Shown: in pieces, positions 1 to 10,329 of the stretch
Numbering within the stretch: the stretch's first letter is position 1
Layout of the letters: every line of letters begins with the position of its first letter
NCBI RefSeq assembly: GCF_000002235.5
Contig: NW_022145594.1
Span: forward strand, 14,301,001 to 14,365,000
DNA length: 64,000 nucleotides
Origin: Strongylocentrotus purpuratus
Lineage: Eukaryota > Echinodermata > Echinoidea > Camarodonta > Strongylocentrotidae
Reading direction: 5' to 3'
Position numbers and translations under genes: made by a program
The notes under the pieces: model-generated
What the model saw: only the letters and a program-made list of their open reading frames with translations
Told to the model about the DNA's origin: nothing
Databases searched by the model: none

Positions 1-295
1 AAGTCCCAGTCTTAAACAAAGAAAATAATGCATGTTATATTGTTTAACAAATGATACTACAACTGTGCTTTTAAAGATGGAATGGGTCCCACCAAGGAGT
101 TATCTTATGATGAAGATGGAGGAGAGGGGTTAAATTCCATTTGTACATCTAATATTTTTCGGTGATATAATAGAACTATTCTCTAAGTTAAAGTTTAAAA
201 AAAATTATATAAATTAATCGCATCTTTGAGTTATCACCTTTTATCAAATGACACTATAATGGCAGACGTTTATCTTCTTTTAAATTAATTTCAAG

Positions 296-643
296 TTCCA
301 CCGAAGGGGTTAATCCTGGTCGAAAAAGTAGACGGAACCTTTTTACCGAATCAAGGATCACTCACGGTTGCGGAAGGGGAAAACAAGACACTACTATGTA
401 AAACCAATACATCGGTGAAACCATCCGTCGATTTGGAGTGGGAAATTCCAAACGGGTTAAATGCTTATGTTGATTCTCAAAAATATACCAATGATGAACA
501 TGATACCCGTCTTCTTTTGCCTACACGGACAATACACTTTACACCAACATATGTAGATGGTGAGGATATTGTGCTCGTCTGCAAGGTGGCTAGCAACCCA
601 CCTTGTTATAACATTCATACATCAGTCCTCATTAACAATGAAG
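296..643 (+). CDS. Receptor exon: Ig-like domain
   Basis: The exon encodes about 116 residues with Ig hallmarks. LTVAEGENKTLLCK carries the first cysteine, DLEWEIPNG the tryptophan 14 residues later, and YVDGEDIVLVCKV the second cysteine. An extra cysteine follows in NPPCYN. Spacing and the VCKVASNPP segment suggest a C2/I-set domain. The acceptor is TTTCAAG before 296 and the donor is AAG|GTGAGTA at 643/644, both phase 1. A start at the methionine codon 415 would lose the first cysteine, so the open frame was extended back to the acceptor. A decayed copy of the exon lies at 34953-36568. Confidence 0.85.
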
Positions 644-818
644 GTGAGTATTCCAATAACGATATTTGGTAAACGATAGAGTTGTGCTACTAGTGTCTCT
701 AAAATGGAAAGTAAACACTACATTTTTCTTCAAACGTACTCTTCGTTAAAAGCACAGACAAACAAACGATTGTATATAAATTATAGTGCACATATTTATT
801 TATAACGTGAGGCGATAG

Positions 819-896
<78 letters not shown>

Positions 897-3816
897 CGCG
901 TGTTGGGGGGGGTGGGGGGCTGTGTTATGAACCAAAACTTTTTTTGTTCATCATACATTATAGGAGGGCGTTATGACCCAATGAGATTGATTTTCTTGTT
1001 CCTGTATTATTTCATTGATGAACATTTGTTTCATAATTTGTTTCACAATATGTGTAATTGTCTTTGTACACTCCTATCTTATGTCTAATTTGTTTGCTGC
1101 ATGGCCTGTGGTATTGTCAAACCAATGGAAAAAAGACTTTCTGTTTTAATGACGGATGAATCAATCCAATCAATTCAACTAAATTAAGATTTGCATTTCA
1201 AAATCTCTAAAACGGTTTTAAAGAGGGCTTTTGTAGATATTGAAAATTATCTGTTGAGTAAACAAGACGTCGCCCATTTTTATAACTGAGCTTGCCTGAT
1301 ACAACTTTTTAAAGTAGTCCATAACTATCTACAATTCCAGTTAATGTGAAATCTTCAATATCCGGGGCGGCGATCCACATTTGATCCCCAGACATTCTTG
1401 GTCGCTTTGGATATCAGACGTCTTCACAAAAACCCGTTGCCCCCGTTCAACAATACTGAAATTGAAAAGACCTTGAGATAGAGAAACAAATATTCGTTGT
1501 AATAAGCTTAGAACAAAACACAATCATTGGCTAGCGATTCTGTGAAAATGTAACATTTCAATTGCCCTGTGTAAAATGTCGTGTTTCATCGTCTCTCTCT
1601 CTCTTATTTTTTCACTGAAATTGTATAGACGAACTCACCACCAGTACGAAAGGTCTAATGACTGGCTTTAAGGAAACCCCCACGTCAACAGCAAGTAAAA
1701 CAACATTAAACATGATATTCGCAGTTTCCCTTTTCCGCATCTTTTTTGTATTCTCCTTATAGAGTCAACACATGGTCAAAATGTACAAGACTAAAACATA
1801 TATTGAAACGTTATCTGATAGTAGAAATGAAAGTATTTAAATTTAAATTAAATTTATTATTGTATTATCTATTAAGTATTAAAGAATGTGCTATGCATTT
1901 ATATTCATTTGGCTTGTGACAGCGCTTTTGTTATGTGTAGCTCTAACATAATAAGTTGATACGAATATATAAATATACTTAAAGTGGAATTCTATTTATT
2001 TTCTTTCTGGTTTTGATTCGACTTTCACAAAACATTTATTGAGGTACTTAATTTTCTTTTGACAGATAATGGAGCTTCTTTGGTTTCTTCCTTTGTGAAA
2101 TCAACTACAGGTAATATAATTATCTCAACAGGTATTGTAGGAATGTTTTTATTATAGCGTCACATGGGGATTTTGTTTCGTTTATGAAGATTAAGTGCAT
2201 AAACTGTCACTGCGGCTGATGTGAAGAAAAGTTTGAAAAGAAAGCTATTTAAAACAAATCATTTATACTTTTCAAATCTTGAAGTTAAGTAATTTCAACA
2301 TGTATGCGATGTCATAATGCAATCGTCTTCTGATATATATGTTTTTCTTTTGTAGTCCCCTTTTGTGTTTGTATTTTTGTTATTTGCCATAGATATTCCT
2401 GATTAAGATAATCCTATAGAAATGTGAAGACCTTTATTCTGTAGAAATGAATAAGGACAATGGAAGTAAGTTGTTTGCAGTCTTATTACTAAGTATTACA
2501 AAAAAAAGTGACGCTAAGCAACATGTATCACTGCATGCCCTGTGAACAGAATGTTAATTCGTATTCCTTAAATTCCAGACGACTCTCTCCAATCATGCCA
2601 ATGCAATTTCCAGCCGATTTGGATTTTGTATATAGTAGCAGTGTGCAGCTTGATGCAGGTGTTTTTTGTGGTGATTGCTTACAGCATTGTCAAGAAGAGG
2701 CAAGGTGGGTTGCACATTACTATTACTGACTACTTCATTATTTTCAAAAGGTTTTTATACATAGTATTTACACATTCATGGAAACCAAACGATCATACGA
2801 ACAACCCATGTTTCCATGAAGAAAGGCGTGTGCGTCCAGAACTACATGTTACCCGTATACAACATGAATACGAAATTATATTCACTTCTTGATCTCCAAA
2901 AGTAAAACAAATAACAAGAATAGCTGCAATGTATTATTTAAATTGTTTAAGATACATGATATGTATTGACTTCTTGAAGAGTAGAAGCTAAAAATTGATG
3001 ACATTTTTTTTTCTTCTGTTGGAACTGTAATAGGATTAGCATCTCCAGTTATGCAGACCTCTGGAAACCTTCCAGTCGATGACACATCTCAAACTAGCGA
3101 GCCAGCATCAGCAAGCGGTGTTAAGGTGACAAAACCCTTAAATAGTTAATTACTGAGTAAGCTAGATGACAAAAAAATATAGAACTGAGCCTAATGTTCT
3201 GATTATGAACAAGATCATTGTTAGCAAATTATGAGATAAGAAATTCTAACATATATTTTGGTTGATTCCTTTTATAGTGTTTTATCGTTTTCATAGTTCG
3301 TTTATAATAATAATAATAATCATTTAAAGTCCACTCCAAATTGTATTAAGTTAAACCGAAAATTATTTTTGAACGATAATAAGAAGGATTCTCCTCTTGT
3401 TAATTAATCATGCAGAATATGGTATTTTACTTCACCGTAATTCACGTTGTTGTCCTTGGTGATTTTTTTTTTGTTAACAGCCTTTGGACCACAATTTTGA
3501 CCAATCAGACCCCACATATGCAACTCCCGATGTTTCCGAAGTACCCCATACCTATATGGCCATGAAGCCTATAAAGAACTGCAAGTCCCAAGCTAGTACT
3601 AGCCAACATGTTTCCCATCCCATCCCCCCAGTTGTGCATTACGTTAGCCCAACACTCGTCCGCAAGCAAGCCCACGCACACTCTAATCTGAAGGAGGAGC
3701 CTACATATCTTAACACCGAAGGTGCGTTTACTTATTGTGAAATTAGTACCGATATTCCAAACATTGTTCAGGATGACACCGAGGGTCGTGATAATGTGTC
3801 AACTACGTACCTCTAA
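296..3816 (+). CDS. Ig-domain transmembrane receptor with tyrosine-motif tail (5' end outside window)
   Basis: Spliced model: 296-643, 1629-1694, 2066-2110, 2579-2704, 3034-3125, 3481-3816. The joined exons stay in one frame, giving 336 residues and ending at TAA 3814-3816. Order: one Ig-like domain, a Thr/Ser-rich stalk, a single membrane helix followed by KKR, and a cytoplasmic tail with several tyrosine motifs. This is the plan of a type I cell-surface receptor that signals through SH2 proteins. All internal junctions are phase 1 except the last (phase 0), which is typical of Ig-superfamily exon shuffling. No signal peptide is seen, so at least one upstream exon and possibly further Ig exons lie before position 1. 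The ligand cannot be inferred. Splice sites were chosen by eye; the Ig, membrane and tail exons are firm, the two stalk exons less so. Confidence 0.8.
820..905. repeat. (TA)n-(TG)n microsatellite in receptor intron
   Basis: A run of alternating TA passes into TATATG and then a pure TG run, followed by a G-rich stretch. It lies in the intron after the Ig exon. Confidence 0.9.
1629..1694 (+). CDS. Receptor exon: Thr/Ser-rich stalk (predicted)
   Basis: A 66-bp phase 1-1 candidate follows a pyrimidine-rich tract ending in TTGTATAG; the donor is GCAA|GTAAAA. It reads DELTTSTKGLMTGFKETPTS in the first 20 residues, then TA. That composition suits an O-glycosylated stalk. It preserves the frame between the Ig exon and the next mini-exon, so it could be a skipped or alternative exon. 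No homology was used, only splice signals, phase and composition. Confidence 0.5.
2066..2110 (+). CDS. Receptor exon: short stalk mini-exon
   Basis: A 45-bp phase 1-1 exon between TTTTCTTTTGACAG and ACAG|GTAATA. It reads NNGASLVSSFVKSTT after joining the split codon. The polypyrimidine tract is strong and the frame continues into the membrane exon, so it probably extends the stalk. It could be alternatively used, because its removal keeps the frame. Confidence 0.6.
2579..2704 (+). CDS. Receptor exon: transmembrane segment
   Basis: A 126-bp phase 1-1 exon. It begins with a short Cys-containing juxtamembrane stretch (DDSLQSCQCNFQ), then a hydrophobic helix from PIWILYIVAV to VVIAYSIV, then KKRQ as a stop-transfer signal. 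That orients the C terminus to the cytosol. The acceptor AG at 2577-2578 was preferred to the AG at 2612-2613, because only the former keeps the hydrophobic reading in phase with the upstream exon. The donor is CAAG|GTGGGT. Confidence 0.75.
3034..3125 (+). CDS. Receptor exon: cytoplasmic linker
   Basis: A 92-bp exon, entering in phase 1 and leaving in phase 0, rich in Ser, Thr, Pro and acidic residues (ASPVMQTSGNLPVDDTSQTS). Two GT donors are possible (3118 and 3126). The one giving AAG|GTGACA at 3125/3126 was chosen, because only it joins in frame to the tail exon. No tyrosine motif is present. Confidence 0.6.
3481..3816 (+). CDS. Receptor exon: tyrosine-motif cytoplasmic tail and stop
   Basis: A terminal exon after TTTTTTTTTGTTAACAG. 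It encodes 111 residues and a TAA. Tyrosines sit in recognisable SH2-type contexts: TYATP, TYMAM (YxxM, the PI3-kinase p85 consensus), HYVSP, TYLNT (YxN, the Grb2 consensus) and FTYCEI (YxxI, ITIM/ITSM-like but lacking the usual residue at -2). The protein ends in TTYL. This is strong evidence that the gene is a signalling receptor rather than an adhesion-only molecule. Which kinase or adaptor binds is inference from consensus motifs. Confidence 0.8.
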   Translation, partial: PLDHNFDQSDPTYATPDVSEVPHTYMAMKPIKNCKSQASTSQHVSHPIPPVVHYVSPTLVRKQAHAHSNLKEEPTYLNTEGAFTYCEISTDIPNIVQDDTEGRDNVSTTYL

Positions 3817-4518
3817 ATAAATGAACCTGAAGTGTTAATAGATTAAAGTATTACCCATCCATTAAAACAAAAACTTGTTGGTATGAATGTTACTGTTATG
3901 TTATACATTTCCCTCTGCATCGAAAACATTACCCTTCTTATAGTAATGATACAAGTGAAATTGAAACAATCTAAGTGAACATTTATATGAATACTTTAAC
4001 TGTTGCTTGCACTAATTGTACTATCATGTTTCACACACTTTCTGTGCACTTAACTAAAATCAATGAGTTGGAATCGTAGTTAGAATGAAAATGACGTGAA
4101 CTTAAAATGTACATTAATGGATAAAAAGGTAGTTTCACTTTCTTCTCTGAATCTAATAACATGTACACATTATAGCGTAATCATAACGGAATAATTTTAA
4201 TAATTAATTAAAATTTACATTTTCTCAATGTATGTTCATCTTTACTAATGATAATGATATGTTAAGTATAAAGCATTCAGAAGATATATCTCAGATAAAA
4301 TCAGATTTCTTTTACTGAAATACTTAATAAGCGGTTATTTCAAAGGAATGATCAAACGCCAAAGCGGTATATGGTTCTCTGTTGCAGTTTTATATGAGAA
4401 GACGATATTTCGATGTAAAAAACGAGAAACGGGAATAATTCATGTACATTTAAGAATAATTCATGTACATTTAAGAATCAAGTATTGAACTTGTAATATC
4501 TACTGTATGGAAAATAAA
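3816..4518 (+). other. Probable 3' UTR of the receptor with polyadenylation signals
   Basis: AATAAA overlaps the stop codon (3816-3821) and another AATAAA lies at 4513-4518. The stretch between is AT-rich and has no coding signal. Positions 4434-4475 hold two head-to-tail copies of a 21-bp unit beginning AATAATTCATGTACATT. Which signal is used cannot be told from sequence. Confidence 0.4.
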
Positions 4519-6479
4519 ATGAGGAAGTAACGAATCATTGAATCATGTTTTAATTCCATACTAACGCATGAATGATGCCCAGGGCATGCGTTTGTAAAGT
4601 AAACTGCTTATATAAAATTGGAAAGATTTATTTCTTTTTTTAGCCATCACTGTATCAGAGACTGGTTTTCGAAACAAAATAATAAGTACCAATTTATGTA
4701 AGTGGAGTGACAGTTATATGCATCCTATTGTGTACTGAAAGTAGAATGAGATGTATGTCATGTCCACTTATTTATTTATTATTTGATATAATGCCTGCCT
4801 CACGGGGGTAGATCAAGGGGTTAGATATACATACTTGTGTGTGAAATAGCATATTTCAAATAAGCTGAACTTATAACTTCTGCAAAGACATTTTGCAATA
4901 CTCTTTTATAAAAGCCGCTTCTTAGTAGACCAAGCATTCTAGGCCGCTGGAATATATTCGGGCCCGCATGTCCGTATGCGCTCTGTTACTTTATTTTTCT
5001 CATTTTCTACATACTGGTAATCCGGTAGCCAAAATATAGCGTGGGGAATTTTTTTAGGTGGTCTTATACATTATGTTTGTAAAAAATATATGTGTGTACA
5101 ATTTATGAAGGTGACTGTTTTAGTAGTGAAAAGGTATGTTTTCATAAATGCTCTCAAAATAATAGAAATAGGTCAGGAATGTCCTAAAATGTAAATGTAA
5201 TTGTGTGTATGAATATCCCATTCATCTACAATGGATTGTTTGTGTGTTCGCAAGAAAAATATCAGGGCCTGATTTCGATCAGCCCCAAACCTCCCTTTTC
5301 TGTCTGTGTAGCTACGATTGGGGGCTGCCGGGTTTCGATATATGTACAATAAAAGCGAAACCAACAGTGGATGCAATTCTCAAAACTGATCAATTCCTGC
5401 ATTCATATATTTTTGTGTCCATAATGACCACCAATAGATTAGACTAGGAAGAAGAAGATATCATTATCAACATCATTAATCACTCCAATGTCAGGTTTCA
5501 ATGAATTCATACCATGATTATACATACAATTATTTTAATTTTAATTATAGTATAATTGTGACAGACATAAAAGTGTTCCCATGTGTTTCAAACTTTTAAT
5601 TTATTCTTTATGAAGGAAGTAACGAGTATAAATAATTTAGTGGAAAATCCCCTTCTATTCGATGAAATTTGAAATATTGAGGAAAGTCGCGCCTCAGCAA
5701 CTATGAACCCATCGTGCAACTATATACATGTATATCTAATTAAAATATTTGACCAATTTTCATACATGTAGAAATGCATAGCTATTTATAGGTCGACGGT
5801 ACTTTGCTGAAGTAAATCAAATCGATCATTACAGATAACAGTTGGTAAGACAGTTCGTAAGACTATGTAAATATATGTATTTAGGTATGTTTGTATATAT
5901 ATAAACACAGAGAGAGCGTGCTTCTTTAGCATTGTACATGCATTGCTTTGAACCCTTTCTACATGTTTAATATATTTTTTTGTAAAATAATAATCTTGCA
6001 CTAACAGTAATCGTCAACTGCATTCTGACAAGTGCCATCTTTTTGAATGAATATAATAAATCGTTTAAAAACACATACACATACAATTAGTAGTATTTGT
6101 CTCATTGTAATGTGTTGTCAAAATAACATATTAAACTCCTTATGTCGTGTATGGTATTGCTTTTTAAAATTGTGTTCATCATCATCACTATCTGTATTAT
6201 CATTATTGATTATTGCCTCGACTACGATTGTTCTTCTTGTTATTCTTCTTTTTATTCTTGCTGTTCTTTTTTAAAACATGTCTTTAACAATTAAATATTG
6301 AGGATTCAAGATTGAATATGTTTGATACATTTGTTCACATACTGATAGCTTAATAATTGTCAATATGTTTTACTGGAAATAAAATGACAAAATTAGCGCA
6401 AAAAAAAAATACAAATCCGAATTACAATAAACATAATACAAAATCAGGAAATATAATTATGAATATAATATTGGCAATC
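4519..6479. other. Intergenic stretch, no gene seen
   Basis: AT-rich sequence without a convincing coding frame or splice-linked exons. Positions 5265-5345 contain an imperfect inverted repeat (TTTCGATCAGCCCC and its partner around GGGGGCTGCCGGG), perhaps a small transposon relic. Nothing else stands out. Confidence 0.5.
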
Positions 6480-7100
6480 TAGGCCCCCTTTATTATACCA
6501 CCTACAATTGTGATCTAACAACATGTATGAAAAAGTGTAATATATCTTTATACGCAGACGACGCATGTATAGAATACCATGGTAAAACAATCTGGGTTAT
6601 TGCATTATGTGGTCATTTCTGATCTTATACGTCCCTCCAAATGGTTGAATTCAACAAATTATGCCTAAATGCTAAAAATACAAGGCATGATATTTGTAAA
6701 GGAGAGAACACTTAATGCCTATATAAATACTGTTGAACTAAAACAGATAAACCAATGCAAATACATAGGTATGTTATTGATCAGTGACCTCGATTGGGAT
6801 GAGCATATTATTTGTTTATGAAATATGAAGACAAATTATTTAAAAAACCTCCATAGTTCAAAATAGAGCCCTCAGATCTGTACTACAGTTTGTGCAAGAC
6901 ATTCCTCAACTCTTCTGTAAGAGCAGTCGAAAACTGACTCCTTAAATATAAAAAGAAACAAGAATACTCTTTGTATGATATATAACATCGCAAATCGGAG
7001 CTGCCTAAATTCTTGCCACCTATATTTACATGTAAACGGTCGAACTATATAACGTAAGAAACTCATTTTTACAATTTTCGGTTGCCAACATGCCACATGG
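6480..7100 (+). pseudogene. Decayed LINE reverse-transcriptase fragment
   Basis: The + strand still reads SLYADDACIEYHG, containing the YADD catalytic motif of non-LTR reverse transcriptase. Downstream, AYINTVELKQINQCKYIGM and DLDWDEHI match the thumb segment (KYLG ... L.W..HI) of LINE RTs. Stops and frame changes are frequent between these segments, and neither 5' nor 3' LINE end is recognised. It is older and more diverged than the other LINEs in the window. Confidence 0.65.
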
Positions 7101-7559
7101 AATCAAGTAAAGCATATTTAATGCCACCTCCCCTTATGTTGTATTTCCTTGTTCATATTTAATACATTATCAATATGTTGTAAATATGTTTTTATCGATA
7201 TTGTTTGTTCTTCATAATATGTATGGTTCTTCTAAAGAAAAATCACCGTGCTGAGGTAGAACCCGTGCTTCAATTTAAAAAAAAATAGGTGAAATGGAAT
7301 TTGTTCCACCACCCCACAATAATGGTTGAACAATTACCACTTGTTTTTTTGACTGCAAATGTCTGATAACACGTGTTATAAATTGACTATGCTTGCCTCT
7401 CCGCTCTCTCCTCTGCATTTATGGAATATATATATTTTGTTTAACAAGAAAAAACACTCACTACAACTTGTATGTTAATCACTTAGAACGTTCATGCAAA
7501 ATAAAGATAATTCCGATTAAAATTGGTGTACAATTTTTCTTCTTCTATTTTATAAGACA

Positions 7560-8450
7560 CCCAAATCAATTGTGGTTTAAGGTTTCCTTAAAATATCATT
7601 TTTTCTTCAAAAGGGCTAATTCTTTTTAATACGCTACCTCCGATTAAGAGATGAGTTCCCCTTATTAAAAAAGGAACTCCATTGAAATGTTATGTACATG
7701 TAGTATCATAATGATAACATCTTCCAAATAATAAAAGGATATTACAGGTTTTAGAGTCGTGTCTCGTTCATTGCCGGGGAATGTATCACTCATGACGGTT
7801 CTGTAAAAGAACCCCCGGGGTTCTATATTCGATGTAGGACCCCTTTATCTGTGCATATTTGATTCTTAATCAATATTCTTTCAAATAAACTATACCCAAA
7901 AATGGTTTCTACACAATTGTTGTTGCTAATTGTTAACGGCTAATGGCACGTATATATATACTAAAGCCTTGATGACAACCTTTACCGTAGGGAAAACAAC
8001 GCCATCTATAGTTAAATGCAAGATATGGTTCACAGAGTTTAATTTGTATTGTCTGAATAAAACTATTGAACTTTGTACTATGATGTTATTATAAATAGTA
8101 ACATGCAGAAGCATGGCCGACTCTTGTACAATCGACAAATTATTTCGTTGCATACAAAGGCTATATAGAATGCTGACCCAATCTAACCGTTCGTATGATT
8201 TCTAGACAAATTCAAAATGCTTGAGCAAATATTGTAATTCGTTCAAGGTTAATCAGAATCTATGATGGCGGAATATTATAAAAGGTGGTTTAAGGTGTCG
8301 TTCAACTATAATTTACAAAATATAATTTAATCTTCAAAAAGGGTACTTCTTTTACGCTCCCCGGATAAAATGATAAACCTCTAAAATTACAAAAAGGAAT
8401 TCCTCTGAAATGTTATTTATTATGATAACATCTTCCGAATAATCAGGAGT
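7560..8450 (+). repeat. Dispersed repeat family, copy 1 plus start of copy 2
   Basis: Segment 7560-8285 is followed head-to-tail by the start of a second copy (8285-8450). Shared landmarks are GGTTTAAGG...TCTTCAAAA, GATAACATCTTCC, and then TTACAGGTTTTAGAGTCGTG and CGGTTCTGTAAAAG in the full copies. No coding frame is evident. Copy 2 is broken by a LINE insertion and resumes near 9510. Confidence 0.65.
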
Positions 8451-8496
8451 AATAGTTGTGAACAAAACTAAATAAACTACAGAACAATTTTGTTTT

Positions 8497-9500
8497 CAGT
8501 TCAGCTCGTTTATTCATTTCATCTTCATAAAACACACAGCAAAAGTAAACAAGCATACAGTCATATTACATACTAAGACAAACAAGGTCTAATTTATACA
8601 ATAACTTCAATTGAAACAGGAGGACAAACACATCTATAATGGCCTTGTTTAAAAAAGTTCCCCTGAATATTATAATTTATATTATTGAATACAAATTAGT
8701 TAAAGATATCACAAAAGGCAGCGATAAACAAAATATAAAGACAAACCATAACAAAAACATGTGTGAAATAATGTAACATTGGAGGGGGTTAAAAGGTTTG
8801 GAAGGTAAATTCAACAGTACTCATACCACAAGGTCAGTTTACTTTTGTTGTTTAAACATTGACATGTTTCCATATAAACGTATGAATTGTGGTATAGTGT
8901 TCCATATGTTTGGCAAAGTATTCTTTACAGATTTTCAGAGAATGAACTTGTCACTTTTCATAAATGAAACATATTGCAAAGCCGAGTATTATGAGAATTT
9001 TTTTTGATTATTGACCAAGAATATGGATGACATTTTTATTTTGAAGCATATTTTGACAAAATCGAAAAACCAATTATGCAGTATGGTACTTGAATAAATC
9101 AAAAACATTACGGGTTTTTAAACTAAGAAATAAAGGATTAGAATGTCCATAATAATCACTACCTGTACAAATACGGAGATCCTTCCCTTGTTATTTGAAG
9201 AGGGTATCAATTTTTCCATGACACGAATTTCCCCAGATAATAATATAATATGTCAGATAAGGTAATATAAGTAAGTTATACAAAGTGAATCAAATTGGAA
9301 ATGGTACATGCAATTTCATGTATATAAAAACACGGATACATTTTAATTCTTTGTTTTATAAGATTATCGATATGGGATTCCCAACGAAGGTTGTAATATC
9401 TACGGATACTCCAGGGAGATTAACTGCAATTAATGTCGATATTATATCCTTATTTACATTCTGTTACATTCTTTTACAGTATCTAACAAATCAAGTATCC
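8497..9500 (-). mobile_element. 5'-truncated LINE, same family as the LINE at 37.9-47.2 kb
   Basis: Read on the minus strand, the nucleotide sequence closely follows the other LINE: CTTGGAGTATCCGTAGAT, CAACCTTCGTTGGGA, GGGGAAATTCGTGTCATGG and TTTGTACAGGTAGTG. It continues into a 3' UTR ending AATGAATAAACGAGCTGAAC. Only the RT C terminus and 3' UTR remain, as expected for target-primed 5' truncation. Frames are broken. It lies inside the dispersed repeat at 7.5-10.3 kb, so it is younger than that repeat. It also supplies the reference that identifies 46790-47225 as the other LINE's 3' end. Confidence 0.8.
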
Positions 9501-9509
9501 TACTCTTAA

Positions 9510-10290
9510 CGGCCCTTACCTGGTCTATACACAAATGTCGAGTGAGCATTGATGACACCCGTTATGGCAAATAAGATAACGCCATCTGTGGCTAATTTAT
9601 TTTTCACTATTTCCTATAATCTTGTCAGTATCATTCATGTTACTTTAAAACTATGTTCATCATTTCAGTTCTTATTTTGGCTGCCCATGAAATAACTATA
9701 AATCGCTTTGAGATCGTGCTTTAAAAGGACATTACAGGTTTTAGAGTCGTGACTCGTTCATTGTCGGGAAATTTATCATTCATGACGGTTCCGTAAAAGT
9801 ACCCTCATGGTTCTATATTCGATGTAGGACCCATTCATCTGTGCCTATTTTACTCATAATCATTATTTATTCAAATATGTGTCGAATAACGACCAACTAG
9901 GCATTCTAGAAAATGGTATCTACATTATTATTGCTGCTATTGTTAACGGCTATTACCACGTCTATAGAGTAAAGACTTGATGACACCCTTTACGGCAATT
10001 GAAATAACGCCATCTATAGTTGACTGCATTATATGGTTCACAGAGGTCATTTCTTATCGTCTAAACATACAACAGGATTGTGTACTATAGTGTTATTATA
10101 TATAGTAAGATGCAGAAGGATTATCGACTTGTGTACAATCGGAAACGTTATTCCGTCGCATACAAAGGATTATATAGAATGCTGACCCAATCTAACCATT
10201 ATTGTGTATGATTTTTAGACAAATTCAAAATGCTTGAGCTGCAAATATTGCTATTCGTTTAAGGTTCATCAGAATATATAATGGGGGAAC
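9510..10290 (+). repeat. Dispersed repeat family, resumed copy 2 and copy 3
   Basis: Positions 9510-9600 (TTGATGACACCC..., AACGCCATCT) continue the broken second copy. At 9725-10290 a third copy repeats 7740-8260: TTACAGGTTTTAGAGTCGTG, GGTTCTATATTCGATGTAGG, AGAATGCTGACCCAATCTAA. It is non-coding in all frames. Similarity is high but with many small changes, so the duplication is old. Confidence 0.65.
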
Positions 10291-10329
10291 ATTAGAAAAG
10301 GTTATCCTATGTTCAACATCATGCTAATT

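Noticed and set aside
1337-1500. Possible additional Ig exon after TACAATTCCAG
   Set aside because: The phase-compatible frame (VNVKSSISGAAIHI) stops after 14 residues, and no cysteine/tryptophan pattern is visible.
2508-2729. Alternative reading of the membrane exon (frame with ADLDFVYSSSVQLDAG)
   Set aside because: The hydrophobic frame is the one in phase with both neighbouring exons and has a proper stop-transfer sequence.
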